This document shows positions 1 through 12,500 of a DNA stretch of 64,000 bases, in pieces. Below the pieces are notes generated by a model. The model was not told where the DNA came from, did no database searches, and was given only the letters and a program-made list of their open reading frames with translations. The stretch comes from Elymus sibiricus (taxonomy: Eukaryota; Streptophyta; Magnoliopsida; Poales; Poaceae), in assembly GCA_039707655.1 (NCBI GenBank), contig CM077665.1, positions 439,703,531 through 439,767,530 on the forward strand. Reading direction: 5' to 3'. Made by a program: the position numbers and the translations under genes. Position 1 is the stretch's first letter; the number at the start of each line of letters is the position of its first letter.

Positions 1-14
1 AGGACCAACGCGAC

Positions 15-911
15 TGTCAGCGTTCTGGGAACGGGGGTACCCAGACCTGCCTGCCTGCGGCCCAGGGCATGGCCCACCTCGTCAGTCAAGCACGGCCTGG
101 CGCGACCTCACTCAAGACAAGGCCCTCGCGAGGATCCGAGCTCGCGAGGGAAGCAGCACCAAGACTAACAGGGAGCGGGCCTACTCAGGCCCCCTCCGGA
201 GCGGCGGAGATCTCTATGCAGAACCCGGCCTCAGGAGTCAAGGATGACGCAAGGAAGGACAGGCGGGCGCCAGCACGCCAGACGGTGCAGTTTCCCCTTT
301 GGTGCAAAGGGAGCAAGGACGTACGCGGGTTCCCAAAGCGCCCCCCCAAAGGTTTCCATTCCGGTGCAACAAGACCACGCCCACGAGCCGAGCAGGACAG
401 ATGTCATTGCCGAGCCCACCTCTGCATCATCGACAGCTACTTTGCAGGCGAAGACCACCTTTGGACAGGGCGGGGATGTACTCCTGTCCCCCTTTGAATT
501 TGGCCGTTGTGGGATCCCTTCCCGCCATTGCGATAAGGGAAGAGGACCCGGGCCGCTGATATATATAGAGGCTAGGCTGCACCGTAGAGGGGGGACGAAG
601 AAAAGGGAGAGACAACAAACAAGGCAGAGAGCCGAGAACACCACGCGAGCGCCCTCGCGAGGCTCCTCACCAATGTACTAGTTCATCCACCACACCTCTT
701 CGTGAGGCAATCCACCAAAGCAGGAGTAGGGTATTACGCTTCGCAGCGGCCAAAACCTGGGTAAATCACCGTGTGCATCTTCTTCCTCGTCATCGCGCGA
801 GTTCATCATCCTAACCATTGAGTAGCGAGCTAGGTAGGACGAGGCTGCAGGGGATCTTCGCACACGCCCATGTGTTCGAACCTTAAGGGTTTTGCGGAGC
901 CGGATCCGACA
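15..911 (+). repeat. 5' LTR of Gypsy A#1
   Basis: The LTR runs from TGTCAGCG to ATCCGACA. It aligns along its length with the two LTRs of A#2 but is about 45 bp longer. It contains a TATA-like TATATATA at 560-567 and the conserved downstream block with CAGGAGTAGGG near 720. The primer-binding-like TGGCGCGCCAGGTAGGGG follows almost directly at 914; I cannot assign the tRNA. Confidence 0.85.
560..567 (+). promoter_or_regulatory. TATA box of the A#1 LTR
   Basis: TATATATA sits where A#2 has TATAAATA (21142-21149), just before the shared GAGGCTAGG sequence. It probably marks the start of R transcription in this LTR. Confidence 0.55.
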
Positions 912-982
912 TTTGGCGCGCCAGGTAGGGGGCGTGTCGAAGTCTTCCTCAAGCCTCGCTCACCCCATGGCTCGCCGCTCCG

Positions 983-1958
983 ATGGACAGCGCACAACAA
1001 GCTTCCTCCGTCCGCGGCGGATCTGTCTTCACCAATCCTGCTGCTGCTGACCAAGACCCACGCCCCGGCGGCACGACGCTGGGCGGTCAGTATCAAGCCG
1101 CCAGTGTCATCTCCACCGTCGTCGCTTCTCGCGCCGTCCAAACACGCGGCGGACGGGCGGCACCCTCGGCACCGGCGCCGCGTCGCACCTACGTGGGAGA
1201 CCTCGACGCGCACGATGCGCTGCTGATGGCAAGCGAGATGCTCGACACACGGGGGCTTCGACGCATGGGCCGACCACATCGCAGAGCTGGTCAACGTCGC
1301 GCGGAGGGCCATAGCTCCTCACTCTTCTTCAAGGCCGCAGGCATCAGGCGCCGGGGGCTCGTTCGCCGCGCCTGCCGCCCAGCCCGCCGGTGGCGTCACC
1401 CCTCAGGCCCTGGGCGAGCCCGAGCGGGGCCTGCCGCACGCCGTGCTCCTTCTCCTCCGAATTCCGGTGACCGGTTTCGGGGTGTAGCCCAGCCCCGACG
1501 ATGGATCGCCCGGAGGAAACAACGGGGTGCCCCACGCGTGCACCAACGCGCGCCCCCGTGACCCTGTGGACCGTCAACAGCCTGGGTTAACCAGGCGGGA
1601 ACGCGCCATCCTGTGCAGGGAGCAGGCAGCGCTGGCGTCCGGACAAGCAAGCAACCACGGCGAAGGCGCATCGGATCGCCAAGGAAACAATCCACGCCAG
1701 GAAGCACGCGGCCCACCCAGCGGCGGTGGCAGAGGTAAGCAACTTCGATCTGAGGCGCATCAGAGGAGGGTCTGCGGGCTGCGCGCACAGGGCGGTACCC
1801 CACCGCCGCCCGGAGGGGCCGTCCTCGGCGCCACGCCGGGCGGCTCAGGAGGAGAACCAGGCCCTTATGTAGAGCCCTATGTACCAAGCTACGTCGTACC
1901 TCCGGACGGTGGGATGGATCAGGCGCCTGTCGCAGGCGCCAACACCCCCCAAGAGTAG
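983..1958 (+). pseudogene. Degraded gag N-terminal region of Gypsy A#1
   Basis: Just downstream of the primer-binding site, fragments in different frames match the gag-like leader of A#2. A first segment from 983 contains GDLDAHDALLMASEM, close to GDLSAHDSLLMVSEM in A#2. A last segment (1527-1958) is rich in Arg, Gly and Pro and ends shortly before X. At least one frameshift near 1255 separates the segments. No capsid core, zinc knuckle, protease or polymerase can be seen. The product, if ever made, would be an N-terminal Gag extension. The call rests on position and on similarity between copies. Confidence 0.6.
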
Positions 1959-1971
1959 GGGGTACCCTGGG

Positions 1972-2568
1972 TGCCATGGTTTTGTCACGGCAAGATGTCC
2001 TCAGAGAGAGAACTTAGGTGTGAGGCCATCGCAACTAGGTGGCGGCTTGAGAGGGGTTGGTCGGAATCGAGAGACACGAGTTTACCCAGGTTCGATCCCT
2101 CCGATGGAGGTAAAAGCCTACGTCCTGCTTTATGTGTATTGATTGGTGTATCGATTACAAGGGTGCTGTCTTGCTACCTCTAATCTCGAGAGCCTCTAAT
2201 CTGTCTATCTCTAATGACTTGAAGTTGTCAACTTGTCCCTCTAGGGGTGCTCTACCCCTCCTTATATAAGTGGAAGGGGTAGGTTTACATGTAGAGTCCT
2301 ACTAGGAGTAGGATTAGGACTAGCCTCTCTTGAGTCCTAATCCGGGTCTTATTTCTCTTGTAAGGGAATCCTTTCTCTCCTTTGGGCCTTCTCTTGTGAG
2401 CCGCCTTGCGCCGGCTTACACGCTGGGCCTTGGGCCTTGTTGCTCGTCTGACCCGCCTGCCGGGTCACCAATGAACCGCCACGTCTCGACCGGGTCACCA
2501 GTGAGTCGCCAAGTCCTGGTCGGGTCATACTTTCGGCCGGGTTATACCGCGGGGTAATATCCCTTACA
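1972..2568 (-). repeat. 3' LTR of X
   Basis: The plus-strand reading is TGCCATGG... to ...CCCTTACA. It aligns end to end with 7680-8277 and carries the TTATATAA TATA-like palindrome. The adjacent minus-strand polypurine tract is at 2569-2580. Confidence 0.9.
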
Positions 2569-2569
2569 T

Positions 2570-4962
2570 TAGCCCCCAGGTTAGCTTGAATTTATTCATG
2601 CTAAGCTCCTGAAATAAGAATAAATATGTTAAGTGACCGGCTAGCTCCACTGGCCAGCTTAATGAAGTAGCTCCTTGAAAATCCGGGTTTCTTCTTCATA
2701 TGAACAAGCGGTCTTCTCAATCATTTTGCTTGTCAGTGTCCTTTGAAGTAAAATATTGGGAATACAACACCCATATGCCATTGAGTCGGCCTCCAATACT
2801 CTTCAACTTGTGAAGCCGGGTTGCTTATATAAACTCTGCCGGGTTATGATCTTTTGATAATGCCGGGTCATGATTGTTGGGGACGCCGGGTCAAACAACT
2901 AGACTCCAGCTGACTTGATAAAAATATTGGGATGAAAATCCATCTGATGTAGAGCCAGTCTTTTAATACTTCGGCTAAAATAAGAATCTGTTGAGCCGGT
3001 CTCACTCACAATTGACATCTTGAAAACTCTCTTCAATTTTTTGATATATCCATATTACCTGTAGCCCCCAAGCTCCAAGTTTATCCATGATGACTTGGTG
3101 CTTTGCAATAATATCTTTGATTGTGTAGCCCCCAAGTGTCGGGTTGTCTTGCCTGCAGCAGCCTGGGACTTGTAACTGTCTTATACCTTATAAAGCTTCA
3201 GCTGGTGTAGCCCCCAAGGGCCGGCTCATCAGTATGTGATGGGCCGGGTCTTCAATTTGAACCTCATAGTCTGTTAAACAGCTGAATACTGTAGCCCCCA
3301 AGTACCGGGTCAGTAAGAAGTACTGGGCTGGGACTTAGAAAAATATAGAAAGACTGGCTCATCTCCTTGAGACAACAGGATCTGTTGACCATGTAATGAT
3401 TTGAAAAGCAACTTGCATTAGCCCCCAAGTGCCGGGTCGTCTGCCTGCGGCGACTCGGGACTGTGTGAGAATAATATGACTCATCATAATTTGTTGAATG
3501 AATCCTTGACCGTGGTTGTAACCCGGTATTTTGTCGAATATCCTGGAATAATGCCTTTACCCTTGAAAATGAAAATCCCTGCTCATGGTTGCGGTGCAAC
3601 CCGGCAAATATATGTCTGAGAAATCCATGAGTGTTGTAGTATACTACAGAGCACAGGTTGAAGAAATCCAAGAGCCGGTCAATTAAATGACACGGCATTA
3701 TATCTGATAGGGCGACTCTTCAAGAATAATCAATGTTCCAAGCTGGCTTGAAAAAACCCCAATCATTTAATACTGGTTATGATAAACCATGATGAAGATC
3801 CAGCCATGTTGGCTATTAAAGATCTATTTGTTCCTGCAGAGGTTACGGTGTAACCCGGTTTGGTGACCGGCTTTCCGCAGCATAAACAAATATGGATATG
3901 CATGTATGATGATGCTTGATATGATGATGCAATGCAGGATGATGTAATGCAAGTTGCAATGCATGACTCAAGCTTTGTTCTTTTTTTTCGAAAACTCATA
4001 TGCCGGCTCTCCTGGCATAAATTCGTTGTTTGAACTCTTAACAGTACAGGGTCTCTAGTGAGAGTGACCGTCAAATACTTTGAGCGGCTCAGGGTCTCTA
4101 GTCGAGATTAACTGGTAAGAGTACAACGAACCATAGAGAGGCGCAGCAGGGCATGAGTACCCCCCCCCGGGCCCATAAGCTACTTCTCACGTGACATAAA
4201 TCCATCGTTTGAACCTTAAACAGTGCAGGGTCTTTAAAAGAGTAATTGTTTAAGAGTACAAACGGGCCACATAGCGGAGAGTATGTAGCAGATGGGTGAG
4301 TTTATCCTCGCTTTCCATAAGCCGGCCCTCACGTAACAAAAGCCGCCGGTTTAACCTTGACCAGTACAGGGTCTCTAGTGAGAGTGATTGTCAAATACTT
4401 TGAACAGCTCAGGGTCTCTAGTCAAGATTAACTGGTAAGAGTTCGGCGGGTCACCTAGCGGAGCAACAGCAGCATACAGGCAGGTTTAACTCAAACTTGC
4501 GGTGGCTGAAGAGCCGATCAAGAGGGTGTGTAAGGTAAACCCGGTGGGTTGGAAGCCCCCAAATGACCTTGTTGACGGAGTCAACTTTTGGGTATACAAC
4601 CCGGCCTTACGGTGGCTGAAGAGCCGATCAAGAGGGTGTGTAAGCTAAACCCGGTGGGTTGGAAGCCCCCAAATGACCTTGTCGACGGAGTCAACTTTTG
4701 CACCATCTTGTAAGCCGCCATCTTGTAAGCCGCCATCTTTTTTTGAAGAAACGACAAAAACTCCAAGTGACTTTATGATGATCCAATAAATTCGGGCACC
4801 CATGTTTGAATGGTGCATCACGGTGGTTCGTCCACTTGGGCAACTTTTAATCTTCCGCCAATAATGTAGTAGCCCCCGGAACCAAGTTAACTTCCTTGCA
4901 ATGACCCGGGGTTCTCGTTGAAAATGACCAAATGTGTCGAGCCATGTCTGTAGCCCCCGAAT
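2570..4962 (-). repeat. Cluster of polypurine-tract-like motifs in the X 3' interior
   Basis: On the minus strand the motif CTTGGGGGCTA or a close variant recurs at 2570, 3061, 3125, 3207, 3291, 3419, about 4553, about 4663, 4869 and 4950. The copy at 2570 abuts the 3' LTR and is the functional polypurine tract by position. The others are embedded in diverged, partly repeated sequence. Confidence 0.7.
4033..4700. repeat. Diverged direct repeats in the X interior
   Basis: A pair about 110 bp apart starts at 4501 and 4611 (GGTGGCTGAAGAGCCGATCA, then ACCCGGTGGGTTGGAAGCCC). A second pair about 320 bp apart, at roughly 4047 and 4367, shares GTACAGGGTCTCTAGTGAG. This looks like local duplication within non-coding retrotransposon DNA. 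Confidence 0.75.
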
Positions 4963-7660
4963 CTTAAGTCGACTCGAAGAGGCGGCTTGAGAGTCTCCAC
5001 TGAAGGTTGAGGTTGACCGTGGCGGGTTATAGATGATCCCGTATGAATTGTTTCAATAATCCGGTCGATGGTTCGTCCCGGCTGGTTGTTGAAGTTAACC
5101 AAACTGTAGCGGCGGCGACTTGTGCGCCTGTCCGTCGGGCGGCTCGTACAGGCGAACACCGCACCGATATGTCAATGTAGATTGGTCCGCAGGGCGGCGA
5201 TTCAGAACCGTCCGTTGGGCAGCTCGTACTGGTGTATGCGGCCCCTGACATTTTGATGTAGACGTAGAAGTCAGCCGCGGCGTTTGAAGAAGGCGCGGTC
5301 GCGAGAAACGGCCGCGACGTTGTAAACCGGTGCGGTCGCCAGAGACGATCATGGCGTTGTTGGTGAAAACCATGTCGCGGCTACGGCGGCTTGCCGCACT
5401 CATTGGGCGGCTCATACTGGCGGGTGAGTGTGCGCGGTATCGATGTGTTGATGTAAACCGGTCCGCGGCAACGGCGGCTTGCGCGCGTCTATTGAGCAAC
5501 GCGCCACAGACGAACACCCATACATAACGATGCTGTCAGGCGCTCCATCTCCGCGGTATGATGCCACTTAAATATTTGTCCTCCGTAAAAATACTGCAGG
5601 CCAAAGTAACTGTTCTCACAGAAAATAATATGTACTGAAAACAGAAAGGGCAAATAGCACCTGGTATTTCTGCAGATGAACGCGGATGTTTTCTCGGATG
5701 ACCACGGAACATAGAGACAGAGTAGTAGTAAGGACAATTGTTCCTGCGTTGATCTTGATTTTGAGAGAAATATAGTATTGCTGGTACTAATACTAGGCTT
5801 CACGTGGAATTCCATATCCATCAGTCTTTTTATTCCCATCCTGGTTAGTTTGGCAGCCTTCTTTCCTTCTCTCTTTTTTTTTTCCTTTTTTTTATCACCC
5901 GGCTCCCACTTCTCCTTCCCCGCGTAGGCAACCGGGTCCCCAGGGAGCAGCCGGCGGCGAGGGTAGCAGGAGGTAGAGGAGCCGGCGAGGGGTGGTAAAG
6001 CGGCCACGGCGCGGCGGCCAGGCGAGGCCAAGGCGGCCACAGCGCGGCGGGCGGGCGAGGTGCAGCCACGGTGGCGAGGCGAAGGCCGCGGCGGCGGCTC
6101 AAGGCGCAGCGGCAAGGCGGCCGATGTGGCCTGGCACAGCGTGCCAACCGCCCGGAGGCGCGGCGAGCCGGCTCAGGGCGGAGGCGCACGACCAGGCGGC
6201 GGAGGCGAGGCGCCGGCGGATCAGACATGCGGGGGCGGATGCTGCGGAGGTGCTAATGGGGCAGCTCAGAGGACCAGCGACCCGGCAGCGCAAGGCGGCT
6301 CACGTTAGGCGCGGCGGCGGCACAACAAGGCGGCTCAACAAGGCGGGCGGAGAGCAGTCCGACCCGGCCATGGGTCGAGCTGGCAGGCGGAGTGCGGTGG
6401 CAACCGACGGCAGTAGCGGGACGAGACCGCGACCGAGGGCCGGCTCGGCGAGGCCTCGGAGATAGAGGCGAGGCGAGGCGCGGAGCAGAGCCGGCGCAGC
6501 GACGGGGCGCAGGAGCGGAGGCGCGGCGAGCCGGCGGGCGGAGCAGCGCACGGCGCAACGGGCGCAAGAGGGGAGGCACAGCGGGCCGGCGGCCGGAGCC
6601 GCACGCGGTGCGACGAAGTCGGTCGGGGCGAGGCAACGACCAAGCCGGCCATGGCGACGGCAGGAGAGGCGAGACGGCGACCAAGCCTGCCGTGGTGCAG
6701 GTGCGGCGGCAACGAGGCGGCAGCTGCAGGGTGGAGCCGGCGCACAGTGGGGGGCGGCGGCTCACGCGTAGTGGCAGAGACGAGCAGAGCGTCTCGATGG
6801 AGGCGAGACGAGACCGGCTTGGGCCGACGCAGGAGTGAAATGGTGAAGGCGAGACGAGGCACGGTGGAGCATCAGCGGCGGCTCGCACCGCGGCGGGGAC
6901 GACTTGCGGCGAGTGGAGATCGATGACTTTTCGCGAGCGTGACGACCGGCGACTTACGCGAGCGTGGAGGGGCGGGGCAACGACCAAGCCGGCCAGGCGG
7001 CTGAGGTGTGGTGGAGCCGCCAGGGAGCGGCCATAGCTGGAAAGGCGAGGCGAGGCGTGAACGAGCCATGGCGGAGGAGATCGAGTCCGAGTTGGCCTGC
7101 TCCTCTCTCCATCTGTTCTTTTTCTTTTCCAAAACTCAACGCCTCGGGTGTAACAATGAGACACCAAGTCCGATTAATAGTACTCCAAAGTACACCTTAA
7201 CCACGTACTACTAGTGAAAGTGTTTGAGAATTCTTTGATTCCGGCTTCGCATCAGGAGAAACAGCTGCTCCAGTGACAGTCACCTCCCTCGAAATTTGAG
7301 TACATGTCGATCTGTTCTCGACTGAAGCTGCGATCGGGCCGATTCCGGTGTGCACCGTATACCGCCTAAAATAAACAAGTATTCTGAACTCCTGTCGGAC
7401 TCACGACGTGCGGCGGCGACGCAAACAGCGGAATTGATCTTTTTGTGGGATTCGATGTATCGCCGAAAACAATTGTGGCCGGGAATTGATGACTGCAACC
7501 CTAATTCATAAAACGATGATTTTGCCGGCTCTGTCCAAGGTTGTCTTCTGTCGGGTTATCCTGCGCGATTGTTCCATCCGGACTTTTCTTCATCCAAACA
7601 ATTGCAAGCTTCTCGATCCCTGAAGAAATCCCTCCAAAACACAATACCACCGCGCGGCGG

Positions 7661-7679
7661 CCCCACGGTGGGCGCCAAC
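7661..7679 (-). other. Primer-binding site of X
   Basis: The minus-strand sequence TGGCGCCCACCGTGGGG lies directly inside the right LTR. Its position and TGGCGC start are typical of Gypsy elements. The same site occurs in the duplicate at 16219-16237. tRNA identity is not assigned. Confidence 0.7.
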
Positions 7680-8277
7680 TGTCGTGGTTTTTGTCACGGC
7701 AAGATGTCCTCGGAGAGAGAACTTAGGTGTGAGGCCATCGCAACTAGGTGGCGGCTTGAGAGGGGTTGGTCAGAATCGAGAGACACGAGTTTACCCAGGT
7801 TCGGCCCCTCCGATGGAGCTAAAAGCCTACGTCCTGGTTTGTGTGTATTGATTAGTGTATCGATTACAAGGGTGCTGTCTTGCTATCTCTAATCTCGAGA
7901 GCCTCTAATCTGTCTATTTCTAATGACTTGAAGTTGTCAACTTGTCCCTCTAGGGGTGCTCTACCCCTCCTTATATAAGTGGAAGGGGTAGGTTTACATG
8001 TAGAGTCCTACTAGGAGTAGGATTAGGACTAGCCTCTCTTGAGTCCTAATCCGGGTCTTATTTCTCTTGTAAGGGAATCCTTTCTCTCCTTTGGGCCTTC
8101 TCTTGTGAGCCGCCTTGCGCCGGCTTACACGCTGGGCCTTGGGCCTTGTTGCTCGTCTGACCCGCCTGCCGGGTCACCAATGAACCGCCACGTCTTGACC
8201 GGGTCACCAGTGAGTCGCCAAGTCCTGGTCGGGTCATACTTTCAGCCGGGTTATACCGCGGGGTAATATCCCTGACA
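7680..8277 (-). repeat. 5' LTR of X
   Basis: The plus-strand reading is TGTCGTGG... to ...CCCTGACA, 598 bp. A TATA-like TTATATAA lies near 7971-7978. Its counterpart at 16238-16833 differs at about ten positions by eye. Confidence 0.9.
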
Positions 8278-8936
8278 CTGGGCGTCCTCCCCGAGCCGGG
8301 CCTGGGGGCTCCTACCGACGGAGCACCTAGCCTGGACAACGCGAGCGGGGGAAAGAGGGAGGACGCCCCCGTGCCTGTGAGGCACGGTGCAAGCCGTCGC
8401 CCTCACGAGCAAGCAACACCGAGCCAAGCCCCGAGGCCTCAGAAGTAACGGCCTATGGGGGAGCAGCAAGACACAAGTAGCGCGGGCCACCCGCAGCAAC
8501 CGGAGCGCCGGCGCAGCCTCGGGAGACCGGGCCTGACGAGGCCCTCGGGACACTGTGAGGCCAGCGCCCTGACGCCTCACGAGGTGGCTTCATCAACAAA
8601 ACACCTTTTTGGCTGCGCCGGATGCATTGTGCTCATGTTTGGGCCGCGGGAGCGCAATCCTGCAGTTACGCGGGGAACAATGCATTCGGGTTTGGGTCAT
8701 AGAGGCGCGCAACCGAGCAGAAATGCACGGGATGGCTCTTGACGGAGTTGGGAGCAACCGGGCCGTGCGCTTGGGGGATTGCCCAGCTATCTACGGCCGT
8801 GACACTCTCACGTAATAATGAGTGGGCTGTATATGCCCGGAGCCCCCCGAGGACGCGGAGGGGTTCCTTCCCACGCCCAAGTGGAAGCCCCATGCTCCGC
8901 GCTGGCGGACAACACTGCCCACCAATGGCTCTGCCC

Positions 8937-9365
8937 TCCGCCTCCACAGCTGAAGCGGTGGCATGATCCCGACGGGAAGCTCTCATCGTCACGGCAGGAG
9001 CTTCGTCCCCCGTGACCTCCCAATTTATAGGGAGGGCGCAGGGGGCTGGCTCTCCCCAACTCCAAAGGCCGCCGCCCATCCCCACCAATCCCACTGCCCG
9101 CTATCACGGACGAACAGGTAACCGCCCCCTCGCTCCAATCCATGGTGCTGCGGTTTTTGCCATGACCCGGGCCTTTAAGTCACGCGCGCCCACCGCCAGC
9201 TTCCCGCAATGCATGCGGCGCGCGTGGTGGAAACGGCCTGAGGAAGTGGATCAGTGCTGCCCATCAAGTGGACGGTTACTCCCTCACATTGCGCGCCTGT
9301 GCATAAATTTTGGGCCTGACCCAACGGCACTAGACGAGCGCGTGTGGGCCACACCCAGGGGCTCC
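8937..9365 (+). mobile_element. 3' internal end of Gypsy B'
   Basis: Sequence changes abruptly from A to unrelated DNA at 8936/8937. It ends in a polypurine-like CCAGGGGCTCC directly before a B-type LTR start at 9366, which marks it as the 3' end of a retrotransposon interior. It holds no coding motif. A minus-strand TATA-like TATAAATTGG (TATAAA at 9029-9024) lies 337 bp before the LTR, comparable to the antisense promoter of A#2. Confidence 0.65.
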
Positions 9366-9513
9366 TGTTAGTGCATTGGAATAGGGATACCCAATGCCCC
9401 TTACTTATGCATAGGAAGTAGTAGCATTCCCCTCTTTTACACAAGTACAACTCAAGCAAGCAAGGACAAGACTCCGGCAACACTCAACAACGCTGGCTTC
9501 GCGACACCAGCAG

Positions 9514-12500
9514 TGTCACGCCCAAGATGTGGTCCTATCCTTATTTTGGCACGAGGGACTCGACAGGGATAGAAGCGCATCTCGTCGTTTTGCAAGAATG
9601 GATATCATTACAAGTACATGTAAAGAAGAGATGAGTATATGGAATTGGCTTACACTCGCCACAAGCTACATCAATATCACATCAATACAACAACATCTCC
9701 AACATCATACAGAAGATCAGGGTCCGACTACGGACGAAAACAAACGATAAAATGACATCCATCCTTGCTATCCCAGGCTGCCGCCTGGAACCCATCCTAT
9801 GATCGATGAAGAGGAAGAAGAAGAACTCCAAATCAAACAAGCAACACGCTCACGTCAAGTCATCGCATTACCTGTACCTGCAACTGTTGTTGTAGTAATC
9901 TGTGAGCCACAGGGACTCAGCAATCTCATTTCCAAGGGTATCAAGACTATTAAAGCTTAATGGGTGAGGTATGGTTAAGTGGTGAGGCTGCAGCAAGCAC
10001 TAAGCATTTATTTGAGTTGCTAACTTACGAGTACAAGAATAAAGGGGGATGATTGTCGAATAAATGGACGTGAACTAGAAATGATCTCTAAGAGATCCTG
10101 AACACCTACATACGTCAAACATAACCCCACCGTGTTCTCTCTCGGATCAGAAATTCATGAGAAGAGACAGTCACGGTTACGCACACGGTTGGTGTATTTT
10201 ATTTTAGTTTACTTCAAGTTTGCTATGACCGGGTGTTAAACAAAGTTTACAAGTTGCCACGTAACCGCGGGCACGGCTTTCCGAAAGATTTAACCCTGCA
10301 GGGGTGCTCCAACTCATCCATCACAAACTAACCACACGCAGCGGGAATAACCTCGACCACGAATCTCGTGATCTTCCTAGGCAATTCCACTGGAAAACCG
10401 CAACCTCGAGATAGCCCGAAGTATTCTCGGAATTCCTCGCAGAAGTCGTTCGAGAAAGGTAAAACAAATCCAGCAAGACCGCCCGACGTGCTGACAATCC
10501 CGATAGGAGCCGCTTATCTCGTTCTCAGGGAAAATCGGATGAGCGATGGTTACCACGCCAATCACCGAGTTGCCCCGGGTAGCATTAATAAGCTGCTCTG
10601 GGTTGGACCAACACTCATGAGGAGCAGTGGCCCGGGTTGTTGATTAATGATCCACGGGGTCCGGAAAGTCCCTATGCAATTTTATTAGTTATTAGGCAAA
10701 TGTAGTACCAATGTTGGGCCTTGCCAGACAAGTTTTATCCTAAAACAAAAATCAAGGGGGTCCCCATAACAACCCCGAGCATGTTAGGAGCGCTCAATTA
10801 TGGAACATAACACCGGTACACAAGTAACTAGGGCGGCAAGAGTGGAACAAAACACCGAGCAAAAGGCCAAGCCTTCCACCCTTTACCAAGTATATATGTG
10901 CACTAAATTAAATAGCAATAATATTGTGTTATATCAAAATATCCATGTTGCACATGGAAAGATCTTGCACCTGCAACTAGCAACACTATAAGAAGGGCTG
11001 GGCAAGCAGTAACATAGCCAAACAATGTTTTGCTGGGATGTGGAGGGGTTAGAGGCTTTTCATGGCAATTTGGGAGGCTTAACATACAAGTGGTAGGTAG
11101 CGAGACAGCGATAGAAACGAGACATCTAGCATGGCAATGATAGTAATGGTATCCAGGGAAATGATCATCTTGCCTGAGATCCCGCTTGGAAGAAGAACGA
11201 ATCCATGAAGAAGATGAGCCAACGTAGTCGAACGAATCCTCACACTCCGAACGCTTTCGGAACTCTGTCGAGAAGAAGCAATCCGAAACAACAATCAACA
11301 CACGAGAACACCACAACATATGCATGACATGATGCTCTTCAAATATGATGCATGTTATGCATGACATGGCAAGCACAACAATCAACTTCTACACATTAAG
11401 TGAAGCTCAATATACAACGAGTTGCCTATTGACGAAACTCTACATTCGAATATTTAGTTCACTCTCGTTTAGGTACACGACAATATTAAATGTTGTTAAA
11501 CATGGCAAGAGGTGAAGCATAAGTAAACTACACATCTACGCAAGTTTAAATGAGGCCGGAAACCACATATATCATTTCCGAAACGACCCCATATGATAAT
11601 TTCGAAATTGGTCCAGATCTGAACTAATCATGTTTTATGTTTATTAAACAGCAGAATAAACAGGACCATGTGATTCTACACGTCATTCCAGTCGATTTAC
11701 ATATATGGAACATCTCAAACGGAGCTACGGTCCAAAAGATATGACCTTCACAAGAAAAACATGACATGAATGCAAAATGCATGAAAATGACAACCACAAA
11801 CATTTCAAATCATGAATGCAGCAAGATATTATGATACTACATGAAAATCTAAGCAAGTTTCATATACAACATGATCAAAACGGAGCTACGGTTCAACAAA
11901 TACAACCACACAAGTTTTAGTTGAAATCTGCCCAAAACAGCAAGATAGCATATTGCACACATGAAAACAACAAGCTACAAGATTCTAAAATGCACAAACT
12001 AAGCATGGTGCAGTAGCATATAACACACACTTCATTTCATCTTCACATATCATACTCAAAAGAGGCCTGGATCACATGATAGGAAGCTCACAACATGGCA
12101 ACAAAATATGGCAGATTGGGACTTAGTGAAAATAACAGTTTTTAGCATAGCAGAATTTCACGGAGGCATATTGCCAGCAGAAAAACTATATTCTACAGGG
12201 CATATTATGGCATGAAAATTAACAGCATGGTAGTAGACATGATGCACTACAAATCATACCATGGTGGCAACATCAAATTATGCTCAGATTCATGGCAAAC
12301 ATCAACACAACATGGCATCATGAAGAAAACAGATTCTCAGACTTAGTGAAAATTAGAGTAGACATGTGCAGCAGTTTTTAACAGATTGGCATATTGGACA
12401 ACGAATATATCTATGATGCAAATCCTATACATGGCATCAAAAGGCACAACCTGGTAGGTAACAACATGCTTAACAAAAGACTCCTTGGGAGCAACCACAA

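Larger units (their letters stand above)
1972..8277 (-). mobile_element. Non-autonomous Gypsy-type LTR retrotransposon X, complete
   Basis: The element has terminal TG...CA ends, a 597-bp LTR at 1972-2568 and a 598-bp LTR at 7680-8277. It is flanked by a perfect 5-bp duplication CTGGG (1967-1971 and 8278-8282). The primer-binding site (TGGCGCCCACCGTGGGG, 7661-7679 on the minus strand) adjoins the right LTR and a polypurine tract CTGGGGGCTAA adjoins the left LTR, so it reads on the minus strand. The 5.1-kb interior holds GC-rich low-complexity DNA (about 5900-7100) and AT-richer repeated DNA (2570-5500). I find no gag, protease, integrase or reverse transcriptase motif. It must have moved with proteins supplied by another element. 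The two LTRs differ at roughly a dozen positions by eye. Confidence 0.9.
15..8936 (+). mobile_element. Gypsy-type LTR retrotransposon A#1, 5' part, split by element X
   Basis: The copy starts with TGTCAGCG at 15 and has an LTR, a primer-binding-like sequence and a degraded gag start. It is interrupted at 1971 by element X, resumes at 8283 after the CTGGG duplication, and ends abruptly at 8936. The same family is complete at 20601-26767, which defines the LTR and internal limits. A#1 has lost everything after the point corresponding to about 23175 of A#2, including its 3' LTR. The 5 bases before the LTR are GCGAC (10-14); the matching 3' duplication is not present. No pol is visible. Family membership is read directly; assignment to Ty3/Gypsy rests on the TGGCGC-type primer site and the polypurine tract of the complete copy. 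Confidence 0.85.

Noticed and set aside
6253..7167. 304-codon minus-strand open frame, with a 311-codon counterpart at 14790-15725
   Set aside because: The DNA is GC-rich and most other frames are open too. The product is Arg/Ser/Pro/Leu low-complexity, it starts at a non-ATG codon, and the two copies differ by many amino-acid changes, which does not suggest selection.
8660..9100. 142-codon minus-strand frame across the A/B' junction
   Set aside because: It spans a breakpoint between unrelated elements at 8936/8937 and has no family resemblance.
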